Positions 1 to 9,329 of a DNA stretch of 64,000 bases are shown here, piece after piece. A program made the position numbers and the translations under genes. The stretch's first letter is position 1, and each line of letters begins with the position of its first letter. The notes below the pieces were generated by a model that was given only the letters and a program-made list of their open reading frames with translations, was not told where the DNA came from and did no database searches. The stretch is from Massilia sp. Mn16-1_5 (GTDB taxonomy: Bacteria > Pseudomonadota > Gammaproteobacteria > Burkholderiales > Burkholderiaceae_D), in the NCBI RefSeq assembly GCF_004798585.1, contig NZ_PPXQ01000011.1, positions 150,995 to 214,994 on the forward strand. The letters are read 5' to 3'.

Positions 1-2
1 CC

Positions 3-218
3 CGCAACGATCCCTTCCTGCCGGGCGAACATCTGCCAGGCAGCGCATCAAAAGCCGTGACGCTCGAGTACCCGGAAGAAGGCGGCCACGTCGGCTTCCC
101 TACCGGCCCCTTCCCTGGCAGGATCGACTGGCTGCCGCAGCGGATTCTTTCCTTCTTCGATCAACCGACCTGCGCGCCAACGAAGGACGAACTATGCGAA
201 GCTGGCACCCATGGATGA
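3..218 (+). CDS. YheT-type alpha/beta hydrolase, C-terminal end only
   Basis: The window opens inside this gene; only the last 71 codons are present. The frame reads RNDPFLPG near the start and EEGGHVGF about residues 32-39, where the catalytic histidine of the alpha/beta hydrolase fold lies in the YheT family (the HGGHVGF-like motif). It ends at TGA 216-218 and overlaps the next start by 8 bases, so the two genes are probably cotranscribed. YheT proteins are predicted esterases of unknown substrate. The nucleophile region lies outside the window, so the assignment rests on this tail alone. Confidence 0.7.
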   Translation, partial: RNDPFLPGEHLPGSASKAVTLEYPEEGGHVGFPTGPFPGRIDWLPQRILSFFDQPTCAPTKDELCEAGTHG

Positions 219-804
219 CATCGTAAAACAGGCAATGGCCAAGTGGCCGAACGTGCCGCACTGCTACGGTTGGCTGGCGCTGGATGCGCGCGGCGGCTGG
301 CGCATGCGCGACGAGGCGGCCCAGCAGGCGGGCACCGCCGGCGACAAACTGAACAATGCCGCGCTGCTCGGCTTCATCAACCGCAATTACGCGCATGACG
401 ACGCAGGACGCTGGTATTTCCAGAACGGCCCGCAGCGCGTCTACGTGAACCTGGAAGCGACGCCGTATATCGCGCGCACCGATCCGGCCCAGGGCCTGGT
501 GCTGCAGACGGGCACCGCGCTCGCAAACATCGAGCGCCTGTACCTGACGGAAGCGGGCGTGGCGATCGTGCAGGCGGGAGATGTCGTCGCCCAGCTCGAC
601 GACCGCGATGTCGCGCAACTCTTCGAAGCATTGGAGCTGGATGGCCAGCCGGCCGGCGACGAGGCGTTGCTGCGCTGGCTGGAAGGCGGGGATGGCGAGT
701 TGGTTCTGCGCTGGCGCGGGCAAGCAGTGCCCGCTGAGCGAATCAGGGGCGAGGATCTGCCGCAGCGTTTCGGCTTCGTGCCCGCGCCGGCCGCAAACTC
801 GTAG
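211..804 (+). CDS. conserved protein of unknown function (DUF2946-like)
   Basis: A 197-residue soluble protein with no signal peptide or membrane segment. The N-terminal half carries a conserved-looking block (YGWLALD about residue 19, WRMRDE about 31, RNYAHD about 58, WYFQNGPQRVYV about 68-79) that I recall from a betaproteobacterial family of unknown function, possibly the one annotated DUF2946; that name is from memory. The start ATG overlaps the end of the hydrolase gene by 8 bases. The stop TAG at 802-804 lies inside the GTAG head of the palindrome at 801-906. No function is proposed. Confidence 0.75.
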   Translation: MDDIVKQAMAKWPNVPHCYGWLALDARGGWRMRDEAAQQAGTAGDKLNNAALLGFINRNYAHDDAGRWYFQNGPQRVYVNLEATPYIARTDPAQGLVLQTGTALANIERLYLTEAGVAIVQAGDVVAQLDDRDVAQLFEALELDGQPAGDEALLRWLEGGDGELVLRWRGQAVPAERIRGEDLPQRFGFVPAPAANS

Positions 805-906
805 GGCGGGCATGCCCGCGCGTGACGCTTGCATTGTGTTGGCGGGGTCTGTCCTGAAACGAAGCCAACACGGCGCAACGTTTACGCGCGGGCATGCCCG
901 CCCTAC
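801..906. repeat. REP-like palindrome with perfect 23-bp inverted repeat
   Basis: The arms 801-823 and 884-906 are exact inverted repeats beginning GTAGGGCGGGC. Inside them a second pair, GTGTTGGC and GCCAACAC, extends the potential cruciform. It sits between convergent genes. The left GTAG gives the TAG stop of the upstream + strand gene (802-804), and the right arm gives the TAG stop of the - strand protease gene (903-905). Related palindromes lie at 22067, 38620, 49489 and 59229. Confidence 0.8.
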
Positions 907-2495
907 CGCTCCTTCTCTTCCTCTTTCTCTTCCTTCTGGCGTGCCTTGATCTCGCGCTCGCGGGCGTCGATCACGGACTGTTCGTAGAAGGAGACGTCGC
1001 TCGCCTTGCGCGCGAAATTCAGCTGGTCGACGGCCGCCGGCAGCGCTCCGGCCAGCGCATAGGATTCGGCCAGCGCCATGTGCTGCAGTGCGATCTTGCC
1101 CTGCTTCGAATAGGCTTTCGCCAGCAGGTCGTACAGTTTCGGATCCTCGCGGTACTGGCGCACCTGCTCGCGCAGGTAGCGCGTGGCGTCGTCCAGCCTG
1201 CCGGCATTGATCATCGCATCGGCGTACTGGCGCGCCAGCGCGCGCGACAGCGGATAGCGGTAGACGGCCTGTTCGGCATCCTTGACGGCCTGCTGGGCGA
1301 CGTCCGCCGGCTGGCCGGGCGCCAGCTTGATCTCCAGGTCGAGCACGGCGAACATGGCGCCACCGTCGCTTTGCGGCGTCGCCGAGAACGTGCCCTCCTT
1401 CGGCCTCAAGGTAGTCCGCGCCTTGTCGTACCAGCTGCGCGCACCTGGCAGGTCGCCTTCCTTCAGGGAGAGGTAAGACAGGCCGTACTGCGCCGCCGCC
1501 TGCTGCTGGCGGTGCTGCTGGGCCAGTTGGGATTGCAGGGTCGTGCGCGTATCGCGCCGTCCGGTCGTGCTCAGGTCTTGCAGCACCCGCGCGCGCGCCT
1601 TGGCGATGTGGAATTCGATCGAGTCGGGACGTTGCCGGTAAGGCGTTTCGCGGATGCGCGCCTGGATGTCGACGATGCGCTCGCTCGTCAGCGGGTGGCT
1701 GCTCAGAAAAGCGGGGATTTCGCCATACACCTTGGTCGCTCCCTGCAGGCGCTTGAAGAAGGCCACCATGCCCGAGGTGTCGTAGCCGCCCGCGCTCATG
1801 ATCTGGAAACCGACGCGGTCGGCTTCGCGTTCGGCGTCGCGGCTGAAGCTGAGCTGGCGCGACACGGCCAGCCCCTGCCCGCCCATCACCACGCCCATGG
1901 CGGCATCCGGGCTGGCCTTGGCCGCCAGCGCCGCCAGGATCAGCGCGGCGATCGGCAGCAGCGCATCCTGGCGCTGCTGGCCCAGCATGCGGGCGATGTG
2001 GCGCTGCGAAACGTGGCCGATCTCGTGCGACACCACCGAGGCCAGTTCCGATTCGGTCTGCGCCGCCAGCAGCAGGCCCGAGTGGACGCCGATGAAGCCG
2101 CCCGGCAGCGCGAACGCATTGATCGCGCCGTCGCGCACGGCGAAAAAGCTGAAGTCGGCGTTCGTTTCGCCGCGCGTGCCCGGCATCGCATCGACCAGGG
2201 CGCCGCCGAAATTATTCAGGTATTCGGCGATCGCATCGTCGTCGAGGTAATCGCGGTCGCCCCGCACCTCGCGCATGATGGCTTCGCCGAGTTTGCGCTC
2301 GACGACCGGCGACAGGTCTGCGCGCGCGGTGTCGCCCAGGGTCGGCAGGCGCGCAGTGGCGGGACCAGCGACGGGGCCGTTGTTGAACGATTGGGCAGGC
2401 GCCAGTGCCGGAGCAAATCCGGTCGCGGTGGCCGTGAACAGCACGGCCAGCGAACGGCGCCAACGGGTGGCGGCAGGATGAGAGGTCGAGTTCAC
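903..2495 (-). CDS. bepA: periplasmic M48 metalloprotease with TPR tail (BepA type)
   Basis: A 530-residue zinc metalloprotease. An N-terminal signal region (residues 1-35, ending APAQ) sends it to the periplasm. The zinc motif HEIGH is at 157-161 and the downstream ExxxD motif (AEREAD) at about 222-226, as in peptidase family M48. Hydrophobic residues 179-193 form the loop typical of BepA/YfgC. From about residue 310 the sequence is helical and TPR-like, ending in a charged tail rich in Glu, Lys and Arg. In E. coli BepA helps assemble or degrade outer membrane LptD and BAM substrates; a similar role is inferred. The gene is divergent from moaC, and its stop codon lies in the REP palindrome. 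Confidence 0.88.
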   Translation of the reverse strand: MNSTSHPAATRWRRSLAVLFTATATGFAPALAPAQSFNNGPVAGPATARLPTLGDTARADLSPVVERKLGEAIMREVRGDRDYLDDDAIAEYLNNFGGALVDAMPGTRGETNADFSFFAVRDGAINAFALPGGFIGVHSGLLLAAQTESELASVVSHEIGHVSQRHIARMLGQQRQDALLPIAALILAALAAKASPDAAMGVVMGGQGLAVSRQLSFSRDAEREADRVGFQIMSAGGYDTSGMVAFFKRLQGATKVYGEIPAFLSSHPLTSERIVDIQARIRETPYRQRPDSIEFHIAKARARVLQDLSTTGRRDTRTTLQSQLAQQHRQQQAAAQYGLSYLSLKEGDLPGARSWYDKARTTLRPKEGTFSATPQSDGGAMFAVLDLEIKLAPGQPADVAQQAVKDAEQAVYRYPLSRALARQYADAMINAGRLDDATRYLREQVRQYREDPKLYDLLAKAYSKQGKIALQHMALAESYALAGALPAAVDQLNFARKASDVSFYEQSVIDAREREIKARQKEEKEEEKER

Positions 2496-2572
2496 GATGC
2501 TATGATAACCCCATCCGCAGGCGCTTTGCCGCAGCCCGAAACACTTTCTTACCCAAGCATACCAAGCTCACC

Positions 2573-3085
2573 ATGACTCCATCCGATCCGACGCCCGGGC
2601 CCGAGGGCCTGACCCATTTCGACAGCGCCGGCCAGGCCCACATGGTCGACGTCGGCGCCAAGGACGAGACCCACCGCGTCGCCGTCGCCGCCGGCACCAT
2701 CCGCATGCAGCCGGAAACATTGGCCCTGATCCAGTCCGGCAACGCGAAAAAGGGCGACGTGCTCGGCATCGCCCGCATCGCCGCCATCATGGCCGCCAAG
2801 CGCACCAGCGACCTGATCCCCCTGTGCCACCCACTCGCGCTGACCCGCGTCGCCGTCGATTTCGAGATCGACGAGGCCGCCAGCAGCGTCCACTGCCGCG
2901 CGCAGGTGGAGCTGCGCGGCAAGACCGGGGTCGAGATGGAGGCGCTGACCGCGGTGCAGATCGGTTTGCTGACGATTTACGACATGTGCAAGGCGGTCGA
3001 CCGGGGGATGGTCATGACGAATGTGCGGGTGCTGGAAAAGCACGGTGGCAAATCCGGAGACTGGACGGCTGACCTCGATATGTGA
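2573..3085 (+). CDS. moaC: cyclic pyranopterin monophosphate synthase MoaC
   Basis: MoaC converts 3',8-cyclo-7,8-dihydro-GTP to cyclic pyranopterin monophosphate in molybdenum cofactor synthesis. The 170-residue length fits the family. Hallmarks are [12 protein letters not shown] near residues 24-35, LCHPL at about 83-87, KTGVEMEAL at about 123-131 and YDMCKAVD at about 141-148, which include the conserved histidine and the lysine/aspartate active-site residues. The 77-base gap to the divergent protease gene must hold both promoters. No other moa gene is in the window. Confidence 0.95.
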   Translation: MTPSDPTPGPEGLTHFDSAGQAHMVDVGAKDETHRVAVAAGTIRMQPETLALIQSGNAKKGDVLGIARIAAIMAAKRTSDLIPLCHPLALTRVAVDFEIDEAASSVHCRAQVELRGKTGVEMEALTAVQIGLLTIYDMCKAVDRGMVMTNVRVLEKHGGKSGDWTADLDM

Positions 3086-3095
3086 GTCCGCTACG

Positions 3096-5003
3096 TCAGA
3101 GCGGTGGCCGGACCCGCAGCTCCGGACTGGGAACCGGCTTGAACCCGGTATGGGCTCCTTTGCTGCCGCTTGCGAACAGCGCCAGGGCTGCCAGGGCGCG
3201 CCGCAATTCGTCCGCCTGCTGCTGCGTCAGCGGTCCCTCGTAGCCGGGCGGCGCCGGACTGGGGCCGCCCTGCTCGGGGGCCAGCATGGCGCGATCGATC
3301 AGGGTATCGAAGTCCGTCACCCAGGAGCTGCGTGGATCGATCGCCTGCGTCACCCCGGGAATCCTGGCTTCGATCATCTTGAGCAGGACGCTGAGCCTGA
3401 CGAAGCGCTGCTCATCCCAGCCCGCACTGGAACGCTCGGGCGAGGCGGCGTTGTCGAAACGCGCCAGCAAGGCTTGCGCGGCAGCTTCGCCCCGCTGGCT
3501 GACGCGCGTAATCGTCTCGGCATCCATATTCAAGTTCATGCCGCCTTCGTCTTCTTCCAGCCTGACCCGGGCAATGCGGTCGCGCACGCCGGGCATGCGT
3601 GCCAGGGTATTGTCGTTCCAGTTCTGCATGGTGCGCACGATGGCGGACAGGAAGCCCCCGAAGCGCGACGCGGGGGACGATTCCTCGGCGAAACAGTTCC
3701 ACCGCTCGCCGTATCCCTTCTCGTACTGCTCCGGCAGATAGACCTCGTCGCGGCCCGCGATTTTCGGTTCGAGACTGACGCCGAATGTGGGCCACAGCGG
3801 CACCAGCCCATCGAACAGGTGCATGGGGAAGTTCGAGCTGATGCCGCCGTCGGAGAACCAGCAACACGCGAAATGGCGCTTCCCCTTCGGCGCATCGTGA
3901 TTGATGGCCCAGAGCGGCACGGCCGACAGCAGGAACGGAAAGCTCAGGCTCATCCTGGCGGCGAGCAGGACCGGCAGGTCGCGTGATGGCGGCAGTGTGC
4001 GCAGGCCGAGCGCGCGGCCCTCCGCTTCGGCCGGGTCCGATTCTTCACGCCCCGGCTCGACCTGATAAGGCTCACTGTGGGACCGCATCCACGCGAGCAC
4101 GTCGGCGGGAAGATAGTCGACCAGTTCGTCCGGACGAAAATAGAGCCGGTCGCGCTGGCGAAAGCGCGTGGCACCCTGCTCTTCCTGAGCCAGCGGGAAA
4201 ATGTAGGGCCGTCCGTGAGCGAGATTGGTCGAGAAGATCTGCAGGTCGATCGAACGTATCGGCTGGGCCAGGCTGGCCTTCTCGATCCACGGCGGCGGAA
4301 ATCCGGGCGCATCCCACAAGTCCCCGAAGGTCAGGGGATCGACGTCCGGCCCAAGTCCGGCGGCGCGCTGGATCTGCTCATGCAGCCAGGGCGTGAGGGC
4401 CGGGTTACCCGCCTCCAGGCCGAGGCCCCGGCACAGGCCGAAGCCGTTCGCCGGCATCTTGCGGGTGATGTCGAGATACACCCAGAAGCCGATGGACAGC
4501 AGCAACGCGAGCGGCACCAGCAGCACGGCGCCGAGCAGGCCGGCGCCCCACTGGAATACGGCCAGGGCGGCGACGATACTGGCCAGCGTTGCCGGCCAGT
4601 ATGCCATCAGCAAGCCGGCAAGGACGGCAGCGATGCGCCGGTAGGTTCCCCGGCTGTTCAGCGCGAACACCAGAGTGAAGAACAGGCGCCGCGTGCCCGG
4701 CTGTGCCTGGAACAGGCTGAGCAGCCTGCTCTTGTTTGTGCCGGGCAGTCGTTCCTGGAGTTTGTCGGGCAACTGCGCCAGGCTGTCGAAACTGGCCCGC
4801 GTATTGTTCTTTCTTCGGTTCAGTTCGGCAGCGGCAGTCATGGCCGCTGCGATTGCTCCGGCGGAGGTGCCGCCGATACTCTTGAACCGGTAGCGTGCAG
4901 CCAGCAAGGCGATCGCTTTCGGGTACACGATGCCGCTGGTGAGGCCGCCCTTCATGACCAGGTCGCAAAACCGGTCTGGTGGCGCGTCGGTCGATCTGTC
5001 CAT
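3096..5003 (-). CDS. patatin-like phospholipase with internal membrane segments
   Basis: A 635-residue patatin-family protein. The oxyanion loop KGGLTSG is at about 18-24, the nucleophile elbow GTSAG at 45-49 (Ser47), and the catalytic Asp of DGG at 385. Residues about 124-176 form two or three hydrophobic helices that split the patatin fold, so the enzyme is probably anchored in the inner membrane. The start at 5003 is chosen because AGAGGGA lies just upstream; a longer open frame continues upstream but runs over the facing hydrolase gene and has no ribosome site. The substrate is unknown. Patatins hydrolyse acyl lipids, and the lipoprotein hydrolase facing it across a 207-base gap may be a partner. 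Confidence 0.85.
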   Translation of the reverse strand: MDRSTDAPPDRFCDLVMKGGLTSGIVYPKAIALLAARYRFKSIGGTSAGAIAAAMTAAAELNRRKNNTRASFDSLAQLPDKLQERLPGTNKSRLLSLFQAQPGTRRLFFTLVFALNSRGTYRRIAAVLAGLLMAYWPATLASIVAALAVFQWGAGLLGAVLLVPLALLLSIGFWVYLDITRKMPANGFGLCRGLGLEAGNPALTPWLHEQIQRAAGLGPDVDPLTFGDLWDAPGFPPPWIEKASLAQPIRSIDLQIFSTNLAHGRPYIFPLAQEEQGATRFRQRDRLYFRPDELVDYLPADVLAWMRSHSEPYQVEPGREESDPAEAEGRALGLRTLPPSRDLPVLLAARMSLSFPFLLSAVPLWAINHDAPKGKRHFACCWFSDGGISSNFPMHLFDGLVPLWPTFGVSLEPKIAGRDEVYLPEQYEKGYGERWNCFAEESSPASRFGGFLSAIVRTMQNWNDNTLARMPGVRDRIARVRLEEDEGGMNLNMDAETITRVSQRGEAAAQALLARFDNAASPERSSAGWDEQRFVRLSVLLKMIEARIPGVTQAIDPRSSWVTDFDTLIDRAMLAPEQGGPSPAPPGYEGPLTQQQADELRRALAALALFASGSKGAHTGFKPVPSPELRVRPPL

Positions 5004-5210
5004 GGAAGTCCCTCTGCATGCGCGCGACGAACGATTGGTTTCAAACAGATCTTGACTATCTTTACCCGTCCTGCATAGCATAGGGTCACGCTCAGCCCTG
5101 CGCAAGACCGATCTGCACATGACTTGCCACTCGCCCGGCTCTGCAACTTTGCAGCGTAGCGACGGTCTGACAGGAAGCGGCAGAGATAAGGATTTCACTG
5201 CGGAGGCGGT

Positions 5211-6563
5211 ATGTCGGCCAGTCGTTTTCGCGCAACGCTTTGGCTCTTGCTGGTGGCAGGCTGGCTGGCCGGATGCGTGCCCTTGCGGCCTTATCACACG
5301 GTGCAGCGCGCCCCGGTGGCGATCGGGGCGTCGAATACCGCGCAGCCCGATGTCCGGACGCCCTGCTACCAGCCGCCGGACACCGCAAACGGCGGCGCCT
5401 GCGTGCGCTTCGTCGAATACGACGACTTCGGCAATCTTTTCAACCGGGCGCAGCTGGACGAAACCGTCGAAGCGGCCCGCCGCGTGGCCGAAGCCGGCGG
5501 CATCGTCGTCGTTTACGTGCACGGCTGGGAACACAATGCATCCGATGGCGACCACGACCTGATCGCGTTTCACCGGGCAATGCAGAACGCGCAGGCGCTC
5601 GACATCCAGTACGGCGACAAACGGACCATCCTCGGGATTTACGTCGGATGGCGAGGACAATCGGTCAGCGTGCCGGGAATCAGCAAGACGACCTTCTGGG
5701 AGCGCAAGACGACCGCGCAAGCGGTGGGCGACGGCGGGGTGTTCGAGCTGTTTCGCAAGCTTGCCGACCAGCGCGAGCTTTTCCGCAATTCGCGCCTGGT
5801 CCTGGTTGGCCACAGTTTCGGCGCCGCGGTCACGTACGCCTCGGTATCGCATTCGCTCATGGACCAGATCATCGACGATCCGAAAGACGCCAGCCAGGAC
5901 GGCGGCGAGACGCGCAACCGCCGCAAGCGCTGGGATATGGTCGTGCTGGTCAATGCCGCGTTCGAAGCGATGCAGGTGCGCCCCCATTTCGAGCTGGCCC
6001 GCTCGCGGCGCTACCTGCAGAACCAGCTGCCGCACCTGATCCTGATTACCTCGCAGGCGGACTGGGCGACCCGGATCGCCTTTCCGCTGGGGCGCTTTTT
6101 CCGCTCGACGCTGAACAAATATGCCGACCCCGAGTCCGACGATCTATACGAGACGGCGATCGGACATTACATACCGTACGTTACCCATCAACTGAGCGCC
6201 GAGGATGACTGCAGGCGCTTCCTCCAGGGACCGCCGGTGCCGCCCATGCCGGACAAGCTCGGGACCGTTGTGGAAGCAAAATACTTTTGTTTCGACGACA
6301 AGCGCGCAATGCTTCCCGACAGCACGGGGAAGCATGCGGCCAGGCCGGTCCTGCTTACCCGCTGCGACGCGTCCGGCGACTGCAGCCAGGTCGCGGGCGA
6401 GCACACCATGCTTGCCCCGCCACACATGCCGATCATGAACATCCGTACCACCTCCGACATCATGAGCGGCCATAACGATATCTGGAACCCGACGATGCAG
6501 GGATTCCTGGTCCAGCTGATGCTGTATATCGTCGAGGGGCCGCAGCAGCACCCCACACGCTGA
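5211..6563 (+). CDS. lipoprotein alpha/beta hydrolase
   Basis: A 450-residue lipoprotein: the hydrophobic leader ends in the lipobox LAGC (Cys about 22). VVYVHGWEHN at about 104-113 resembles the oxyanion strand of lipase folds, and GHSFG at about residue 200 is the nucleophile elbow. There is a PPMP-rich stretch and several Cys in the C-terminal half. The gene is divergent from the membrane patatin, so the pair may act together on envelope lipids; this is inference. The start ATG is preceded by GCGGAGGCGGT, a weak but plausible ribosome site. No closer family name is claimed. Confidence 0.8.
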   Translation: MSASRFRATLWLLLVAGWLAGCVPLRPYHTVQRAPVAIGASNTAQPDVRTPCYQPPDTANGGACVRFVEYDDFGNLFNRAQLDETVEAARRVAEAGGIVVVYVHGWEHNASDGDHDLIAFHRAMQNAQALDIQYGDKRTILGIYVGWRGQSVSVPGISKTTFWERKTTAQAVGDGGVFELFRKLADQRELFRNSRLVLVGHSFGAAVTYASVSHSLMDQIIDDPKDASQDGGETRNRRKRWDMVVLVNAAFEAMQVRPHFELARSRRYLQNQLPHLILITSQADWATRIAFPLGRFFRSTLNKYADPESDDLYETAIGHYIPYVTHQLSAEDDCRRFLQGPPVPPMPDKLGTVVEAKYFCFDDKRAMLPDSTGKHAARPVLLTRCDASGDCSQVAGEHTMLAPPHMPIMNIRTTSDIMSGHNDIWNPTMQGFLVQLMLYIVEGPQQHPTR

Positions 6564-6620
6564 TCTGCGCGTGCGCTGCGTCGGCTGGCGCGCCCCGCAT
6601 GGCCACGCCAGCCGGCCTCC

Positions 6621-6953
6621 TCACTTCGCCTGCTGCACACTCCCCATCCACGCCTGGGTGAACGCCCGGCCGAGCATACCGACCGCCTGGCCATTCGCAT
6701 CCGCAAAGCGCTCCATCGACTGCTGCTGGACCGACAAAGCGTTCTTCGCCAGCGCGTCGGTACAGGCTTGCGCTGCGCTGATGAAGGCGCGCAGCGTGTG
6801 TTCCTGAATGATGCCCGCTGAGCTAAGCATCAGCTGTTGTGTGTTCGCCCGTACGGCGTCCCGGTACAGGCCGACCACATCAGGCCACAGCCTGAACAGT
6901 GGGAACGGCAGGGTGGGAAATGTGTGGCTCGGGTGTGCGCTCATCGTTGACAT
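6621..6953 (-). CDS. phasin-like small protein
   Basis: A 110-residue protein starting at the ATG 6953, preceded at good spacing by CCAGGAGAACAGC. There is no signal peptide. The sequence is a run of amphipathic helices rich in Ala, Gln and Met (QQSMERFADANGQAV about 76-90) with an aromatic Pro-rich N-terminus. This resembles phasins that coat polyhydroxyalkanoate granules in betaproteobacteria, but the similarity is by composition and pattern only. Convergent with the lipoprotein hydrolase. Confidence 0.55.
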   Translation of the reverse strand: MSTMSAHPSHTFPTLPFPLFRLWPDVVGLYRDAVRANTQQLMLSSAGIIQEHTLRAFISAAQACTDALAKNALSVQQQSMERFADANGQAVGMLGRAFTQAWMGSVQQAK

Positions 6954-7125
6954 GCTGTTCTCCTGGTGGACGGAATCGGCAAGCCGCCGCATTGTGCGGC
7001 GCAACATCGAGTCTACTCTTCGATGAAGCGAGTTGTCATCTGCTTACCCGTGTTAAATTGCCGGGTTTGGCGGCGCATTTCCACGCGGCCTGCGACAAGA
7101 CCCAAGAGACCTTGAAGAGGAATAG

Positions 7126-9186
7126 ATGAAACGACGTTTGTTAGTGATGGTGATGGCATTGGCTGCAGGCAACGCCCTTGCCGCCCCGCGCGGCTTCACG
7201 GTGGAAGACCTGGTCAACCTGGAACGGGTCGGCAACCCGGCGGTGTCGCCCGACGCGGGCCGCGTCGTCTACACCGTGCGCCGCACCGATCTCGACAAGA
7301 ACCGCGGCCACACCAGCTTGTGGATGGCTGACCTGCGCGCTGGCAGCGCACCGAAAGCGCTGGTCAACCACGACAGCAGCAGCCTCGATCCGGAGTGGTC
7401 GCCTGCCGGCGACGCCGTGTATTTCCTGTCCACCCGCTCCGGCAGCGCCCAGGTCTGGCGCCAGGCCACCTCCGGCGGCGAGCCGGTCCAGGTGACGAAT
7501 TTACCGCTCGATGTCGACAATTTCCGCGTCTCGCCTACGGGCGAGCGCATCGCCTTCAGCCTGGCCGTGTTCCGCGATTGCGCCGACCTCGCCTGCACCA
7601 GGGACCGCATGGAAGCGCAAGCCAAGAACAAGGCGAGCGGCCGCGTGTATGACCGCCTGTTCGTGCGCCACTGGGACACCTGGGCCGACGGCCGCAATGC
7701 CGTGCTGTTCTCGGCGCCGCTGGACGCCAGCGGCCGCGTGAGCGCCGCCCCGGTCAGCCTGTCGGGCTCGCTCGACGGCGACGTGCCCTCGAAGCCCTTC
7801 GGCGACCGCGAGGAATACCGCTTCAGCCCGGACGGCAAGACCATCGTGTTCTCGGCGCGCATTGCCGGTAAAACGGAGGCCTGGTCGACCAACTTCGACC
7901 TGTACAGCGTGCCGGCGGCGGGCAATGCCGCGCCGCGCAACCTGACGGCGGACAATCCGGCCTGGGATACCAAGGGCGTGTTCTCGCCGGACGGCCGCAC
8001 CCTCGCCTATCTGGCGATGGCGCGCCCCGGTTTCGAGGCCGACCGCTTCCAGATCATGCTGATGGATGTCGCCAGCGGCAAAAAGCGCAAGCTCGCCGAA
8101 AGCTGGGACCGCTCCGCCGGCGCCCTGCAGTGGAGCGCGGACGGCAAGACGCTGGTGGTCGACGCCGAAGATGTCGGCCAGCATCGCCTGTTCGCGATCG
8201 ACGTCGCCGGCGGCAAGGTGGCGGCGCTGACCGGCCAGGGCTCGATCGGCGGCTTCGACATGCGCCGTGACACCATCGCCTACACGCTGGCGACGCTGTC
8301 CTCGCCGGCCCAGCTTTATTCGACGTCGCTGCGTTCCACACTGCGCGCCACGCCGAAACAGCTGACCAACAATAATGCGGACAAACTGGCCGACGTGCGC
8401 TTCGGCGAGTATGAACAGTTTTCGTTTGCCGGCGCGAACGGCGACACCGTCCACGGCTATGTCATGAAGCCGTGGAACGCCCAGCCCGGCGTCAAGTATC
8501 CGATCGCCTTCCTGGTGCATGGCGGCCCCCAGGGCAGCTTCGGCAATGCCTGGAGCTACCGCTGGAATCCGCAGGTGTATGCGGGCGCCGGCTATGCGGC
8601 GGTCTTCATCGACTTCCACGGCTCGACCGGCTACGGCCAGAAGTTCACCGACGCCATCAGCGGCGACTGGGGCGGCGCCCCGCTGGTCGACCTGCAAAAA
8701 GGGCTGGACGCGGCCGTGAAGAAGTTTGCCTGGCTGGACCGTGGCCGCAGCTGCGCGCTCGGCGCTTCCTACGGCGGCTACATGATGAACTGGATCGAGG
8801 GTAACTGGTCCGACGGCTTCAAGTGCATCGTCAACCACGACGGCGTGTTCGACACGCGCGGCATGGCCTATTCGACGGAAGAGCAATGGTTCACCGACTG
8901 GGAAAACGGCGGCGCCTATTTCGCCGTGCCCGAGCAGCACGAGCGCTTCAATCCGGTCCACCACGTGAACAAGTGGAAGACGCCGATGCTGGTGATCCAG
9001 GGCGACCTCGACTTCCGCATCCCGACCGCCCAGGGCCTTTCTACCTTTACCGCCCTGCAGCGCAAGGGTATCGAGAGCAAGCTGCTGGTGTTCCCGGACG
9101 AAAACCACTGGGTGCTGAAACCGGCCAATTCTCTGCTCTGGCATCATACGGTGATCGGTTGGCTCGACCAGCATTTGAAACAGTGA
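7126..9186 (+). CDS. S9 family serine peptidase (prolyl oligopeptidase / acylaminoacyl peptidase type), exported
   Basis: A 686-residue protein with a signal peptide (MKRRLLVMVM to about residue 19, ALAA cleavage region). Residues about 25-400 are beta-propeller repeats with WSPAGDAVYF- and FSPDGKTIVF-like TolB/WD40-type strands. The C-terminal alpha/beta hydrolase domain has GASYGG (Ser548), an Asp in GDLDFRIP (Asp629) and His661 in DENHW, the S9 triad. AGAGGAA lies just upstream of the ATG, and a strong terminator follows at 9211. It probably trims peptides in the periplasm. A second S9 gene lies at 23516. Confidence 0.92.
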   Translation: MKRRLLVMVMALAAGNALAAPRGFTVEDLVNLERVGNPAVSPDAGRVVYTVRRTDLDKNRGHTSLWMADLRAGSAPKALVNHDSSSLDPEWSPAGDAVYFLSTRSGSAQVWRQATSGGEPVQVTNLPLDVDNFRVSPTGERIAFSLAVFRDCADLACTRDRMEAQAKNKASGRVYDRLFVRHWDTWADGRNAVLFSAPLDASGRVSAAPVSLSGSLDGDVPSKPFGDREEYRFSPDGKTIVFSARIAGKTEAWSTNFDLYSVPAAGNAAPRNLTADNPAWDTKGVFSPDGRTLAYLAMARPGFEADRFQIMLMDVASGKKRKLAESWDRSAGALQWSADGKTLVVDAEDVGQHRLFAIDVAGGKVAALTGQGSIGGFDMRRDTIAYTLATLSSPAQLYSTSLRSTLRATPKQLTNNNADKLADVRFGEYEQFSFAGANGDTVHGYVMKPWNAQPGVKYPIAFLVHGGPQGSFGNAWSYRWNPQVYAGAGYAAVFIDFHGSTGYGQKFTDAISGDWGGAPLVDLQKGLDAAVKKFAWLDRGRSCALGASYGGYMMNWIEGNWSDGFKCIVNHDGVFDTRGMAYSTEEQWFTDWENGGAYFAVPEQHERFNPVHHVNKWKTPMLVIQGDLDFRIPTAQGLSTFTALQRKGIESKLLVFPDENHWVLKPANSLLWHHTVIGWLDQHLKQ

Positions 9187-9210
9187 TTTTCGCAATTTGA
9201 CCCGAAATCG

Positions 9211-9234
9211 ACCCGCCGCAAGGCGGGTTTTTTT
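9211..9234 (+). terminator. rho-independent terminator after the S9 peptidase
   Basis: The stem ACCCGCC / GGCGGGT with loop GCAA is followed directly by seven T. It ends 48 bases after the peptidase stop codon. Confidence 0.9.
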
Positions 9235-9329
9235 ACGACAGGCGTCAAATTAATTGCTTTTGATTATCGAATGCAGTGATATCATGCTCGCCTTGCCGGG
9301 CATCCGCCCTTATTTTCAGTACGCTTAAC

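Noticed and set aside
5004..6035. N-terminal extension of the patatin frame over the facing hydrolase
   Set aside because: It is antisense to a well-supported lipoprotein hydrolase, and ATG 5003 has a good ribosome site.
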